Part shown: positions 1 through 9,274 of the stretch, one piece after another
Layout: every line of letters starts with the position of its first letter
Numbering within the stretch: the first letter of the stretch is position 1
Assembly (NCBI RefSeq): GCF_017798165.1
Contig: NZ_CP059068.1
Coordinates: 2,480,001 to 2,544,000 of the forward strand
Length of the DNA stretch: 64,000 bases
Direction of reading: 5' to 3'
Origin: Rhodoferax sp. AJA081-3
GTDB lineage: Bacteria > Pseudomonadota > Gammaproteobacteria > Burkholderiales > Burkholderiaceae_C
Program-made: the position numbers and the translations under genes
The notes under the pieces: model-generated
Databases searched by the model: none
Told to the model about the DNA's origin: nothing
What the model saw: the letters and a program-made list of their open reading frames with translations, nothing else

Positions 1-95
1 GCGTGGCTGAGCTGCATCTCAAAACGGGCCACGTAGGCGGCCAGCGGTTCGCCCAGTTGTTCGTCGTCGTCAATCAACAGAATGCGCAGGGTCAT
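1..95 (-). CDS. Two-component response regulator, N-terminal fragment
   Basis: Only about 31 residues are visible before the left edge. They start TLRILLIDDDEQLGEPL, a hydrophobic first strand followed by an acidic pocket, as in CheY-like receiver domains. The output domain is outside the window, so the subfamily is unknown. The start ATG overlaps the stop of the upstream small gene in an ATGA junction, which implies translational coupling. The order Spy-like lipoprotein, small protein, regulator suggests an envelope-stress two-component operon with the kinase further left (inference). Confidence 0.75.
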   Translation of the reverse strand, partial: MTLRILLIDDDEQLGEPLAAYVARFEMQLSH

Positions 96-373
96 GCGCG
101 GATTGTCCCACCGGCGTGGTGGCGCAAGAGTTGGCGGAGGCGTTGCTGGCGCATGGCGGGCAGACGGTCGAAGGTATCGGCCGCTTGGTCCAACGCATGG
201 TCCAGCGCCGGGCGGTTCTGAGCCACAGACTGCGCCAGGTACCGGCCGTGCTCCCGGTCAAACCGGGGCCCCCAGACCAGGGCTAGCAATTCGGCCGCCG
301 GCTCGGTGGTAGATGCCAGCAGCACCGGCCCATGGGCACGCATGCTGCTGAACAGGGGTTGCAGGCTGTGCAT
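92..373 (-). CDS. Small hypothetical protein coupled to a response regulator
   Basis: About 93 residues, helical and Arg/Ala-rich, with no signal peptide, membrane segment or recognisable domain. The C-terminal half (DRLPAMRQQRLRQLLRHH) is basic. It lies 18 nt after the Spy-like gene, and its TGA overlaps the ATG of the response regulator (ATGA), so all three genes are probably one operon. The ATG at 373 is preferred; a GTG precedes it directly. I do not recognise the family. Confidence 0.6.
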   Translation of the reverse strand: MHSLQPLFSSMRAHGPVLLASTTEPAAELLALVWGPRFDREHGRYLAQSVAQNRPALDHALDQAADTFDRLPAMRQQRLRQLLRHHAGGTIRA

Positions 374-391
374 CACAGGCCTCTACTGCGC

Positions 392-865
392 TCAGCCGCG
401 GTGCCACCAGCCGTGGCGGCCCTTTTGCATGGCCTCGCGCACCTTGGTTTGCTGGGCGGGTGTCAGGCTGTCATAAAAGTCGGCCATGGCGGCGATCACC
501 TCGGGGCTCTTGCCGGTGATGGCGGCGGTTTTTTCGGCCACCAGGGTCTGCGCACGGCTGCGGTCGAACTTGTCACCGGCCACCAGAGCTTGCATATCGG
601 CCCGCGGGTTGGTGGTTTTACCGACCAGGGCCGCACGTTGCTCTTGGAGCTTGTCGGCCAGCACGTTTAAGCGCTGCTTCTGCTCGGCATTCAGGTCCAG
701 CTTGCTGCTGACACGTTCGACGATTTTGCCGCGCATCTGGGCCTGGTCCTCAGCGCTCATGGAGCTGCCATGGCCGTGGCGGTTGTGGCCGCAGGCGGAC
801 AGGCCACCCAGCACAATGCTGGCGCCCACCAGGCTGTAGAGACTGCGTTTGATCCAGGTTTTCAT
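392..865 (-). CDS. Spy/CpxP-family (LTXXQ) periplasmic lipoprotein
   Basis: 157 residues with a basic N-terminus, a hydrophobic stretch and the lipobox LSAC at about residue 25, so probably a lipoprotein. The mature part carries LTXXQ-type motifs (LNAEQKQ near residue 60, LTPAQQ near the end), typical of Spy/CpxP/periplasmic metal-sensor proteins that act as chaperones or damp envelope-stress kinases. A His/Gly-rich stretch follows the lipobox and the C-terminus is His/Trp-rich, which could bind metal. It is first in an operon with a small protein and a response regulator, as expected for a CpxP-like accessory (inference). Confidence 0.75.
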   Translation of the reverse strand: MKTWIKRSLYSLVGASIVLGGLSACGHNRHGHGSSMSAEDQAQMRGKIVERVSSKLDLNAEQKQRLNVLADKLQEQRAALVGKTTNPRADMQALVAGDKFDRSRAQTLVAEKTAAITGKSPEVIAAMADFYDSLTPAQQTKVREAMQKGRHGWWHRG

Positions 866-1011
866 ATTTGGTCCTTTGGGGGAATGTGTTGAACAGGCCT
901 TGATGGTGCCGGTGCCGACCTGTTAAGTCCTCTCGCTGGGGTATCGGTTTGTTTCAGTATTTTTCAGCGGCAGGCCGGTTTGGGGCACACTGCAGCACAA
1001 AGGTGCACCCT

Positions 1012-1905
1012 ATGAACTGGTTTGAAGGCTTTACAGCGCAGTCCATTACCGCCAACGGTGTGGACATCTTTTTCCGCTGCGGTGATAACCGGCAGAAGCC
1101 CGCCCTGGTGCTGCTGCACGGTTTCCCGCAGACCCATGTGATGTGGCACCGCGTGGCCCAGTTGCTGCGCCAGGACTATTTTTTGGTGCTGCCGGATGTG
1201 CGGGGTTACGGCGATTCGTCCCACGCTCCGGGCCTGCCGGACCACAGCAACTACAGCAAACGCGCCATGGCTACCGATGTGGTGGCGATAACCGATGCGC
1301 TGGGGCTGGACAGATTCTTCCTGTGTGGCCATGACCGGGGCGGCCGGGTTGCCCACCGTCTTGCGCTGGACCACGGGGCACGTATTCGCAAGCTGTGTGT
1401 GATCGACATTGCGCCCACGCTGGACATGTATGCCAGCACCAATATGGAGTTTGCCCGCGCCTACTACCACTGGTTCCACCTCATACAACCCAGCCCCATG
1501 CCCGAGAGCATGATTGGCGGCAACGCCACGGCCTATCTGCACCAGAAACTGGGCGGTTGGGGTGCAGGTGGCCTGGGGCATATTGAGCCGCAAGCGCTGG
1601 CGGAGTACGAACGCTGTTTCTGCAGACCAGAAGCCATCCACACGGCCTGCGAAGACTACCGTGCCAGTGCTGGCCTAGACCTGGAGCACGACCGCGCGAG
1701 CCGTGACCAGGGCGAGAAAATCGCCTGCGATACGTTGGTGTTGTGGGGGGAGCGCGGCGTGGTGCAGCGCATGTTCAAGCCCATGGACCTGTGGCAGGCC
1801 CAGTGCGGCGCACAGGTCAGCGGTGCTGCTGTGCCCGCGGGGCATTTCATACCCGAAGAGTTGCCCGGGATGACGGCGGACGCCCTGCGCAACTTCATGC
1901 GCTGA
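1012..1905 (+). CDS. Haloacetate dehalogenase-like alpha/beta hydrolase
   Basis: About 297 residues from ATG 1012, which follows AAAGG. The alpha/beta hydrolase fold shows the oxyanion segment LLHGFPQTH and the nucleophile elbow CGHDRGGR. There the nucleophile is Asp followed by Arg, the signature of fluoroacetate/haloacetate dehalogenases (EC 3.8.1.3) rather than Ser hydrolases. The halide-pocket His-Trp pair is present in YYHWFHLIQP, and the catalytic His in PAGHFIPEE near the C-terminus. A 949 start would add an unlikely 21-residue extension. Soluble epoxide hydrolase is the main alternative, but HDRGGR plus HW favours dehalogenase. It stands alone and converges on dsbA. Confidence 0.75.
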   Translation: MNWFEGFTAQSITANGVDIFFRCGDNRQKPALVLLHGFPQTHVMWHRVAQLLRQDYFLVLPDVRGYGDSSHAPGLPDHSNYSKRAMATDVVAITDALGLDRFFLCGHDRGGRVAHRLALDHGARIRKLCVIDIAPTLDMYASTNMEFARAYYHWFHLIQPSPMPESMIGGNATAYLHQKLGGWGAGGLGHIEPQALAEYERCFCRPEAIHTACEDYRASAGLDLEHDRASRDQGEKIACDTLVLWGERGVVQRMFKPMDLWQAQCGAQVSGAAVPAGHFIPEELPGMTADALRNFMR

Positions 1906-1923
1906 GGCGTCCCCGCAAGCGGT

Positions 1924-2589
1924 TTAGGCGGCGCCCTTGGTACGCAATTCGGCAATCAGTCCTTCGGTGACCTGAATAGCCCGCTCCATGTTGCCGGCCA
2001 TGGACCCGTCGGTGTAAAAACGACCGCCGATACCAATGGCGGGCACACCTTCCACCTTGTAGGCATTTTGCAACTGGGTCGCCCGTGTCGCCTTGGTCTG
2101 GATGGAGAAGGAGTTGTACTGCTCCAGAAACTTGGCTTTGTCCACGCCCTGGCGGCCAACCCACTCTGCAATGGCATCACCGGTGGTCAGGTTGACCCGT
2201 TCCGCATGGATGGCGGCGAAAACCTTGGCATGCAGTTTTTCGACCAGGCCCATGGCCTCCAGCGTCAGGGCCAGACGCTGTTGCGGCACAAAGGCATCCT
2301 GGAACGCAACGTGGGAGCGGCGGAACGACACGTCCTTGGGCAGGGTCTTGATCCAGGCCGCCAGCGTGGGCTCGAACGCATTGCAGTGCTGGCAGTTGTA
2401 CCAAAAGAACTCCACCACTTCGATCTTGCCGGCCGGGGCCTCTACCGGCGCCCGACCATCAAGAATATGGTAGTGCTTGCCTGCGGAAAACCGGGCCTGG
2501 GCATGTGCCAAGGGAGACAACAGGCCGGTTGTGGCCAATGCAGCACCGGCTGCAACCTGGGAAAACTCACGACGTTTCATCATGTTCAT
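1924..2589 (-). CDS. dsbA: Thiol:disulfide interchange protein DsbA
   Basis: 221 residues. The N-terminal signal has a twin-Arg-like KRREFSQ followed by a hydrophobic core, ending near AHAQA. The thioredoxin-fold active site is FFWYNCQHCNAFEP (CxxC = CQHC) at about residue 60, and the cis-Pro loop is VEGVPAIGI. DsbA oxidises cysteines of secreted proteins in the periplasm. ATG 2589 is chosen because GGAG lies 9 nt upstream; ATGs at 2583 and 2580 are alternatives. It follows the SPOR-domain gene at 84 nt. The reading frame is intact. Confidence 0.9.
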   Translation of the reverse strand: MNMMKRREFSQVAAGAALATTGLLSPLAHAQARFSAGKHYHILDGRAPVEAPAGKIEVVEFFWYNCQHCNAFEPTLAAWIKTLPKDVSFRRSHVAFQDAFVPQQRLALTLEAMGLVEKLHAKVFAAIHAERVNLTTGDAIAEWVGRQGVDKAKFLEQYNSFSIQTKATRATQLQNAYKVEGVPAIGIGGRFYTDGSMAGNMERAIQVTEGLIAELRTKGAA

Positions 2590-2673
2590 GCAATACCGCT
2601 CCAAAAATGTGTCATTGTGATTGCCGGGCTTCAATATAGTTCCCGACACCAGGCCCGTAACGCGCCACGCAGC

Positions 2674-3300
2674 TTAACGCTGCACCCGCACCAAGGATGT
2701 TTCCAGACCCGCCTTTTCCAGCTTTTCCTTGTTGCGCTCGGCATCTTCCTTGGTGTCAAAAGGCCCGGTGCGCACGCGGAATACAACACGACCTGATTGT
2801 TCGCGTTCGGTGATCTTGGTCTCAATGCCACTCAGTGACAGTTTGGCGCGGTGGGCCTCGGCATCTTCTGCGGTGCGGAAGGCACCGAGTTGCACAAAGA
2901 ACAAGAAGGGTTCTGACGCAGTGCTGCCGCCCGCTTTGGCCTTGGCCAGGTCGCCCAAGGGGTCCGCAGACACAGCGGGCTTGATCTCACCTTTGGCATC
3001 GGGTTTGGCGGCAGTCTTGGCGTCGGCTTTGCCATCCGCCGGTTTGGATGCGGCTGACGACGCGGCCGCCACAGGTGCTGCGACTTTGGCCGGGTTCTTG
3101 CCGTACAGCGGCGCATTCGGGTCCCAGTCCTTGTTTTTCTTGGCCTCGGCCTCGTCCTGGTCGGCCGAGCGGCTCTGGCTCTTGTTCATGAAGGGGACGG
3201 GTACCTTGGTCACGTAGACCGCCACGGCCAAAGCGGCGGCCAACCCAACCACCACGCCGATGATGAATCCCAAAACGGTTCCGCCAAGCTGCTGCTTCAT
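2674..3300 (-). CDS. SPOR-domain membrane protein (FtsN-like)
   Basis: 208 residues: a short cytoplasmic N-terminus, one membrane span at about 8-30, then an Ala/Lys/Pro-rich linker (30-125). The C-terminal SPOR domain is at about 130-208, containing FVQLGAFRTAEDAEAH and FRVRTGPFDTKEDAER. SPOR domains bind denuded septal peptidoglycan, and this architecture is that of FtsN-type division proteins. It sits between argS and dsbA, a common betaproteobacterial order, and probably shares the argS transcript (61 nt gap). Confidence 0.85.
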   Translation of the reverse strand: MKQQLGGTVLGFIIGVVVGLAAALAVAVYVTKVPVPFMNKSQSRSADQDEAEAKKNKDWDPNAPLYGKNPAKVAAPVAAASSAASKPADGKADAKTAAKPDAKGEIKPAVSADPLGDLAKAKAGGSTASEPFLFFVQLGAFRTAEDAEAHRAKLSLSGIETKITEREQSGRVVFRVRTGPFDTKEDAERNKEKLEKAGLETSLVRVQR

Positions 3301-3361
3301 GCACTACCTTTTTTCAATCTAATCAGTTGAGGACAGAGCTGAAGATCTGTCCCGCAAGTCA

Positions 3362-5059
3362 TCACATCTTTTGCGGGGCACTCACGCCCAGCACCGCCAA
3401 GCCATTGTGCAACACCTGCGCCGTGGCCGCGACCAGGGCCAATCGTGCCAGTTTGACGGATTCTTCGTCCACCAGAATCCGCTCTGCATCGTAGTAGCTG
3501 TGGTAACTGGCGGCCAGCTCACGCAGGTAGAAGGTCACGTCATGTGGCGCTTCGTCGTTGGCGGCGGCGGTCAACATTTCGGGGTACTTGGCCAGCAACA
3601 GCATCAGGGCCTGGGCTTGTGGGCTATGCAGGGCCGACAGGTCCACATTCTTGAGGCTCGCCACATCACCGCCCCAGGCAGCCAACACCGAGCAGATGCG
3701 CGCATGGGCGTATTGCACGTAGTAGACCGGGTTGTCGTTGTTCTTGGCCACTGCCAGATCGACATCGAAGGTGTATTCCGTATCGGGCTTGCGGCTGAGC
3801 AGGAAGAACCGCACCGCATCCTTGCTAGTCCACTCGATCAGGTCGCGCAGCGTCACGTAGCTACCCGCACGTTTGCTGATCTTGACTTCTTCCCCACCCT
3901 TGACCACGCGCACCATGGTGTGCAGCACATAGTCAGGGTAGCCCAACGGAATGCCCACACCGGCCGCCTGCAGGCCGGCACGCACGCGCGCGATGGTGCC
4001 GTGGTGGTCCGTGCCCTGGATGTTGACCACCTTGGTGAAGCCACGCTCCCACTTGGCAATGTGGTAGGCCACATCGGGCACAAAGTAGGTGTAGCTGCCG
4101 TCCTGCTTGCGCATGACGCGGTCCTTGTCGTCACCGTAGTCGGTGGATTGGAGCCACAGCGCGCCGTCCTTGTCATAGGTCTTGCCATTGGCGACCAGTT
4201 TGGCCACGGTCTGGTCGACACGGCCACTGGTGTAGAGGCTGGATTCCAGGTAGTACTCGTCAAACTTTAAATTGAAGGCCTGCAGGTCCTTGTCCTGCTC
4301 GTGGCGCAGATAAGCCACGGCGAAGTTGCGGATGGACTCCAGGTCTTCCACATCACCGCTGGCGGTGAAGCTGCGGTCGTCGGCCTGTACGGTTTTCTTG
4401 GCCAAAAAATCGTCGGCAATGTCCTGGATGTAGTCGCCGTTGTAAAACGCCTTGCTCAGCGGATTCTCCGGGTCCACGGGCCAGCAGTCGTCGCCGGGTT
4501 TGAAGCCCTTGGCGCGCAACTGTGTGCTGTTAGCCAGGGTCTGGATCTGCACACCGGCGTCGTTGTAATAAAACTCGCGGTGCACCTTCCAGCCCTGGGT
4601 GCTGAACAGGTTGCAGATGGCATCACCCAACGCCGCTTGGCGGCCGTGGCCTACGTGCAAGGGGCCGGTGGGATTGGCCGACACAAACTCCACCAGCACA
4701 CACTGGCCGTTGCTGGCCTGGTAGCCAAACTGGGCGCCCTGGCCCAGCACCTCGCGCACCACCTGCTGTTTGCTTTCGGGCTTGAGGCGGATATTGATAA
4801 AGCCGGGGCCTGCGATTTCGATCGCATCCACCCAGCGTTGAAAAGCGCTTTGGCCCAACAACTCAGTCTTCAGGTTTTCGGCCAATTGGCGGGGGTTGAG
4901 CTTGAGGGGTTTGGCCAATTGCATGGCGGCCGTAGTGGCCAGGTCCCCATGGGCGGCGACCTTGGGCGACTCAAACGCCGCCTTGGCACCGCTCCCGGGG
5001 GAGAGTTTTTCGAGGGAAGCGGCCAGCGCCTCCAGAAGTTCGTTTTTTACAGACAGCAT
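3362..5059 (-). CDS. argS: Arginine--tRNA ligase
   Basis: 565 residues, full length and in frame. It charges tRNA-Arg in the cytoplasm. The class I signatures are both visible: HVGH in [18 protein letters not shown] (HIGH-type, residue ~135) and KISKRAG (KMSKS-type, residue ~395). It has the N-terminal Add-1 domain and the C-terminal anticodon-binding domain, ending [10 protein letters not shown]. It is the first gene of the argS-SPOR-dsbA series and one of the few long genes here with no frameshift, so it is a useful quality reference. Confidence 0.97.
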   Translation of the reverse strand: MLSVKNELLEALAASLEKLSPGSGAKAAFESPKVAAHGDLATTAAMQLAKPLKLNPRQLAENLKTELLGQSAFQRWVDAIEIAGPGFINIRLKPESKQQVVREVLGQGAQFGYQASNGQCVLVEFVSANPTGPLHVGHGRQAALGDAICNLFSTQGWKVHREFYYNDAGVQIQTLANSTQLRAKGFKPGDDCWPVDPENPLSKAFYNGDYIQDIADDFLAKKTVQADDRSFTASGDVEDLESIRNFAVAYLRHEQDKDLQAFNLKFDEYYLESSLYTSGRVDQTVAKLVANGKTYDKDGALWLQSTDYGDDKDRVMRKQDGSYTYFVPDVAYHIAKWERGFTKVVNIQGTDHHGTIARVRAGLQAAGVGIPLGYPDYVLHTMVRVVKGGEEVKISKRAGSYVTLRDLIEWTSKDAVRFFLLSRKPDTEYTFDVDLAVAKNNDNPVYYVQYAHARICSVLAAWGGDVASLKNVDLSALHSPQAQALMLLLAKYPEMLTAAANDEAPHDVTFYLRELAASYHSYYDAERILVDEESVKLARLALVAATAQVLHNGLAVLGVSAPQKM

Positions 5060-5205
5060 GCGGGGATTTTACGGGGGCCGCTTACAAGGCGGGTTGGGGG
5101 GGCCGCGGCATTGTCGTTTTTGGCGTTGTATGTTTGAATCCTCCGTGGATTTCCCCTCCCACATGCAACGGCAGCGCGGGCTGTCACTTACCTCAAAGGA
5201 CGATC

Positions 5206-5520
5206 ATGAAGAAATTGCTTACCCTGCTGGCCTTGGGTCTCTCGCTGTCGTATGGCGCCGCACATGCTGCCGATGCCGAGGCGGCCTGCGGTGAAAAGGC
5301 GGCCGAGAAAAAACTGGCGGGTGCTGCCAAAACCAGTTTTGTAAAAAAGTGTGTGGCAGACGCTGGTGGCGCCATGGCAACAACAGGTGCAAGTCCCGCC
5401 TGCGAAAAATCAGCTGCTGACAAGAAACTGGCCGGCGCCGCCAAAACCGCCCACATCAAGAAATGCACTGCCGATGAAAAAGGCGGAGCACAGGCGGCCG
5501 CCAGCGCACCCAAAAAATAA
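5206..5520 (+). CDS. PsiF-repeat secreted protein
   Basis: 104 residues from ATG 5206, preceded by AAAGGA at 5195-5200. A signal peptide (MKKLLTLLALGLSLSYG to AHA) is followed by two PsiF-type repeats, each with a Cys pair bracketing AxxKKLAGAAKT (ACGEKAAEKKLAGAAKT and ACEKSAADKKLAGAAKT). PsiF proteins are small periplasmic proteins, phosphate-starvation inducible in E. coli; their activity is unknown. The gene is monocistronic and ends in a hairpin shared with the convergent c-di-GMP gene. Confidence 0.85.
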   Translation: MKKLLTLLALGLSLSYGAAHAADAEAACGEKAAEKKLAGAAKTSFVKKCVADAGGAMATTGASPACEKSAADKKLAGAAKTAHIKKCTADEKGGAQAAASAPKK

Positions 5521-5541
5521 GCCCGCGCCAGGCGTGCACCC

Positions 5542-5572
5542 AAGCCCGACCGTTATGCGGTGCGGGCTTTTT
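5542..5572. terminator. Bidirectional rho-independent terminator
   Basis: AAGCCCG and CGGGCTT form the outer stem and ACCG/CGGT the inner stem around a TTATG loop, followed by a T-run on the + strand. It lies 21 nt after the PsiF-repeat gene. The stop codon of the convergent GGDEF-EAL gene (5553-5555) sits in the loop, so it can serve both transcripts. Confidence 0.75.
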
Positions 5573-7454
5573 CTTGTGCCAAAGCGCGCACGGTCTGTTC
5601 AAAAGCCGCGACCGGTACCGGCCGGGCAAAGAAGTAACCCTGGCCCTGCACACAGCCCAGATCAAGCAGGATCTGGCGCGTGGCATCGTCTTCTATGCCT
5701 TCCGCCGTGGTGCTCAGGTTCAGGCTCTTGGCCATCTGGATGATGGCAGTCACGATGGCCCGGTCCTGGGGCCCCATCAACAGGCGTTTGACAAAGGACT
5801 GGTCAATCTTGAGTTTGTCCACGGCGAACCGCTGCAGGTAAGACAGGTTGGAGTAACCCGTGCCGAAGTCATCAATCGATATCTTCACGCCCAGCGCCTT
5901 GAGGTGTTGCAGGGACGCGATGAAGGTCTCGGTGTCCTGCACCAGCGTGGATTCGGTGATTTCCAGCTCTAGGCAGGCGGGGTTCAAGCCGGACTGCTGT
6001 AGGGCCGCGGCCACCACGGTTTCGATATTGCCCCGGCGAAACTGCACGGGTGACAGATTAACCGCCATCACAAAATGTTCGCGCCCAGCCGCCTGCCAGG
6101 CCACCATTTGCCGGCAGGCTTCCCGAAGCACCCACTCGCCCAACTCCACAATCAAGCCGGACTTCTCGGCTGCAGGAATAAAGTCGCCGGGCGGCACCAG
6201 GGTGTGGGGCGTGTGTTGCCAGCGGACCAGGGCCTCGGCCCCCACCAGTTCGCCAGTCGTCAGGTCCACCACCGGTTGGTAATGCAGTACAAATTCGCTG
6301 CGCACCAGTGCTGCGCGTAAATTGGACAGTAGCAACAGGTTGCTCTGGATGTTGGCATTCATGGCAGGGTCAAAGAAGCGGCAGGTATTGCGTCCCGCCT
6401 CCTTGGCCTGGTACATGGCGATATCGGCCTCGCGCAGCAGGGATTCGTAGTCCGCGCCATCGTCCGGAAACAAGGCAATGCCAATGGAGCACGCGGCGCT
6501 GAGCTCGGTGTCGCCCAGGAAAATGGAGTGCCCCAGACTGGCCTGCACGGTACTGGCCGCCTTGGAGACATCGTCCACGCTGAGGATGTCGGTCAGGCCG
6601 ATGACAAACTCGTCGCCACCCTGGCGGGCCACGATGTCGGATTTGCGCACCGACGCCGCCAGCCGCGTGGCGACCTGTTTGAGAAACTCGTCGCCCATCG
6701 CATGGCCCAAGGAGTCATTCACCGCCTTGAAGTTGTCCAGGTCTACAAACAACAACGCCACCCGCGACTGGCGGCGTGTGGCATTGGTGATGGCCTGCTG
6801 AATATGGTCACGGCCCATGGCCCGGTTGGGCAGCCCCGTGAGTGCGTCGTGTTGTGACAGATAGGCCAGCTGTTTTTGGGAGGCGGTTACCTTGACCACC
6901 TGCTCGCGCAGATTGAGCAGTGTTTTGTGCATATCGTTGACAACGGTCCATACCGCCAGCCCCCCGACGGCCAGGATCAGGGATACATCCCGCCACAGCT
7001 CCACCGGGTCCCGGGGCAAGGTGGGGGATGCCCGCCAGCCCTTGGTTGTCGCCCACGTCTGCACAGCCAGCAGACCTATCATGCTGGCCCACAACAGGTA
7101 ATAACCACGCTTGCCCACCAGCAGACCGGCCATGATCAGCAGCACGGGAAACGCCAACAGGGCCGCGTCCTTCAGCCCATCGCCCCACCACATCAGCATC
7201 CATGACATGGCGGTGATCGATGTCAGCAGCAGCAGCGTCGCCCGTGCCGTGTGGCCCCGGCGGTTCAAGACAAAACAAATGATGGCGACGGTCAAACCAC
7301 CCAGCAGCGGATAAACCGTCTGCCAGCGCGCCTGGTAGACGAAAAAAGGGAGTGCCACCGCCAACGCGACGGCCACCATGACGGAAATCTGTGCCATGCG
7401 CAGGGTGCGCAGGGCATGGGCCGTATCAAGACTGGGATCGGTGGTATTGGGCAT
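5553..7454 (-). CDS. Membrane GGDEF-EAL c-di-GMP synthase/phosphodiesterase
   Basis: 633 residues. Roughly 1-180 hold five to six membrane helices, with a last span near LILAVGGLAVWTVV. A short helix links to a GGDEF domain (start HDALTGLPNRAMG, active site RQGGDEFVIG) and an EAL domain. The EAL catalytic motifs are all present: GAEALVRW, NLSPVQF, LEITESTL, DDFGTGYSNLSYL, KIDQSFV, AEGIED. Both activities therefore look intact, with net direction set by the membrane sensor or by oligomerisation. The sensor type is unrecognised. The frame is intact and monocistronic; the stop lies inside a terminator hairpin. Confidence 0.92.
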   Translation of the reverse strand: MPNTTDPSLDTAHALRTLRMAQISVMVAVALAVALPFFVYQARWQTVYPLLGGLTVAIICFVLNRRGHTARATLLLLTSITAMSWMLMWWGDGLKDAALLAFPVLLIMAGLLVGKRGYYLLWASMIGLLAVQTWATTKGWRASPTLPRDPVELWRDVSLILAVGGLAVWTVVNDMHKTLLNLREQVVKVTASQKQLAYLSQHDALTGLPNRAMGRDHIQQAITNATRRQSRVALLFVDLDNFKAVNDSLGHAMGDEFLKQVATRLAASVRKSDIVARQGGDEFVIGLTDILSVDDVSKAASTVQASLGHSIFLGDTELSAACSIGIALFPDDGADYESLLREADIAMYQAKEAGRNTCRFFDPAMNANIQSNLLLLSNLRAALVRSEFVLHYQPVVDLTTGELVGAEALVRWQHTPHTLVPPGDFIPAAEKSGLIVELGEWVLREACRQMVAWQAAGREHFVMAVNLSPVQFRRGNIETVVAAALQQSGLNPACLELEITESTLVQDTETFIASLQHLKALGVKISIDDFGTGYSNLSYLQRFAVDKLKIDQSFVKRLLMGPQDRAIVTAIIQMAKSLNLSTTAEGIEDDATRQILLDLGCVQGQGYFFARPVPVAAFEQTVRALAQEKARTA

Positions 7455-7489
7455 GGGCAGCAGTGCACAAGCTTAGCTGCTTGCCCGGG

Positions 7490-8354
7490 TTACGCCAAGC
7501 TGGACACCAAAATGCCGGCAAACAAGGCCGCTCCCACCCAGTGGTTCAGGCGAAAGGCCTTGAAACAACCGTCCCGCGTGCGCTGGCGAATCAGACCGTA
7601 GTGCCACACCACCTGCCCCGCTGCGATGGCCACCCCAGCCACCAGGCCCAGGGCAACACTAGGGGTGCCACCACCCAGGACCAGATGCCCAGGTACAAGC
7701 CATAAAACAACATGACGGCGGGCACATCCCAGCGGCCCAGCGTGATGGCCGATGTTTTCATGCCGATGCGCAAGTCATCATCCCGGTCCACCATCGCGTA
7801 TTCGGTGTCGTAGGCCAGCACCCAGAACAGGTTGCCCAGCAGCAGCACCCAGGCCTCTGCAGGAATGCTACCCAGCACGGCGCTGTAAGCCATGGGGATA
7901 CCAAAGCTGAAGGCCACCCCAGCACCGCCTGGGGCATGGATACAAACCGTTTGGCATAGGGGTAGACCAGCGCCACGGCCAACGCCGCAAACGACCACAA
8001 CACCGTGGCGGAATTGGTGGTCAACACCAGGCCAAAGGCCAGCAGCGCCAGCACGGCGCCCACCAACAGGGCCTCGCGCACCGACACCGCACCGCGGGTC
8101 ACGGGCCGCTGCGCCGTGCGTTTGACGTGTTTGTCAAACTCGCGGTCCGCCACATCATTGATGCAGCAGCCGGCGCTGCGCATCAGGATAGTGCCCAGCG
8201 TGAAGACGGCAAGCAGGTGCCAACCCGGAAAACCGCCGGCCGCCAGCCACAACGCACTCAGCGTGGGCCACAACAACAGCAACCAACCCGCAGGGCGGTC
8301 CCAGCGGATCAGCTGCAAATACAAGCTGATTTTTTCGCCTACCACCATACGCAT
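7490..8354 (-). CDS. ubiA: 4-hydroxybenzoate octaprenyltransferase
   Basis: Inner-membrane prenyltransferase of ubiquinone synthesis. Visible motifs: [18 protein letters not shown] at the N-terminus, the first Asp-rich motif [14 protein letters not shown], and the second, [18 protein letters not shown], which coordinate Mg-prenyl diphosphate. Several hydrophobic helices follow. Frames break near 7900 and 7620 and the C-terminus ([16 protein letters not shown]) is in a third frame, ending at TAA 7492-7490. The start ATG 8354 overlaps the stop of the upstream peroxidase gene by one base (TGATG), implying translational coupling. It is last in oxyR-dyp-ubiA. Confidence 0.88.
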
Positions 8355-9251
8355 CACAGGCCCACAGCCCGCAAGTCCAGTTGCCGTTGCGCAGCGGCGG
8401 GCACCAGAAGTAGGCACCGGTGACGGGTTTGGACATGGTGAACAGGCCATCCACCACACCATCCTCCAGCCCCGCCATACGCCGCATTTGCACTTCAAAC
8501 GCATCCAGCGAATGGCCGAAGGCTACAAACAGCAGGCCGGCCTGTATGCCGGCGGCCCAGGGCATGGAACGGCGCAGCACAAAGGCTTCGGGCGCAAAAC
8601 TTTCCTGTGCCGTGCGTTTGACATGGGCAGACTCCGGCGCATCGTCCAGCTCTTCGTTGTCGCTGCGCCTGCGGCCCATCACATGGTCCTGCGCCTGCGC
8701 GCCCATGGCTTCAAAGGCGGCAAAGTCGTGCACCCACTGCTGCACGGCGACGAAACTACTACCAACCAAGCCCGGGCCACCACCTTGCACCAGCGCAGCC
8801 TCCAGCGCGGCATCACCTTCGGGGTTTCGGTGCCATCTTCGTAACCGGTCAGGTCACGGCCATGGCCGTTGGGGCCTTGGCCGTGGCGGAACGCATCGAC
8901 CACCTGGTGCAGATGGAAGGCCGGCGCCAGGGCTTGTGCGACACGCCGGGTCAGGTTCACCAGATCACCCGCATCGTCACCCCGCAACCAGCACCACAGG
9001 GCGCAGGGGTTGCCGGCACGGACACGGGCGCGGCACCCAGATCGGGAAAGGCGCGCAAGCCCGGTACGTTGGCACCCAGTGCCGCGACACAGTCCAGCCC
9101 CAGACCGAGCACCAGGATTGGCCATCTACCAGCGGAGACAGACGGATCAGGGCTGCGCCGACCGTCTGTGGCGCATCGGCCAACACAAAAACAAATATCG
9201 CCCAACACGGGGCGCCGGAGCCAGGATTCCGGACTGGGCAGCATGTGCCAT
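8354..9251 (-). CDS. Dyp-type haem peroxidase
   Basis: About 299 residues once at least four single-base frameshifts are bridged. N-terminus [20 protein letters not shown]. The family signature [11 protein letters not shown] (GxxDG, distal Asp) lies mid-protein; the proximal haem His is in [11 protein letters not shown]; a C-terminal segment [14 protein letters not shown] is followed by QLDLRAVGL after a frameshift. Dyp peroxidases use H2O2 on dyes and other phenolics. The gene starts 23 nt after oxyR and is coupled to ubiA. Placement behind a peroxide regulator fits a peroxide-defence role (inference). The ATG at 9251 gives the canonical N-terminus. Confidence 0.82.
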
Positions 9252-9274
9252 AACCACTACTTTCTATGGGTAGA

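Noticed and set aside
2068..2796. 242-residue plus-strand open frame antisense to dsbA
   Set aside because: Shadow of a conserved high-GC gene on the other strand; no recognisable protein.
3371..5137. Two long plus-strand open frames antisense to argS
   Set aside because: Compositional shadows of argS; Val/Gly/His-rich translations without domains.
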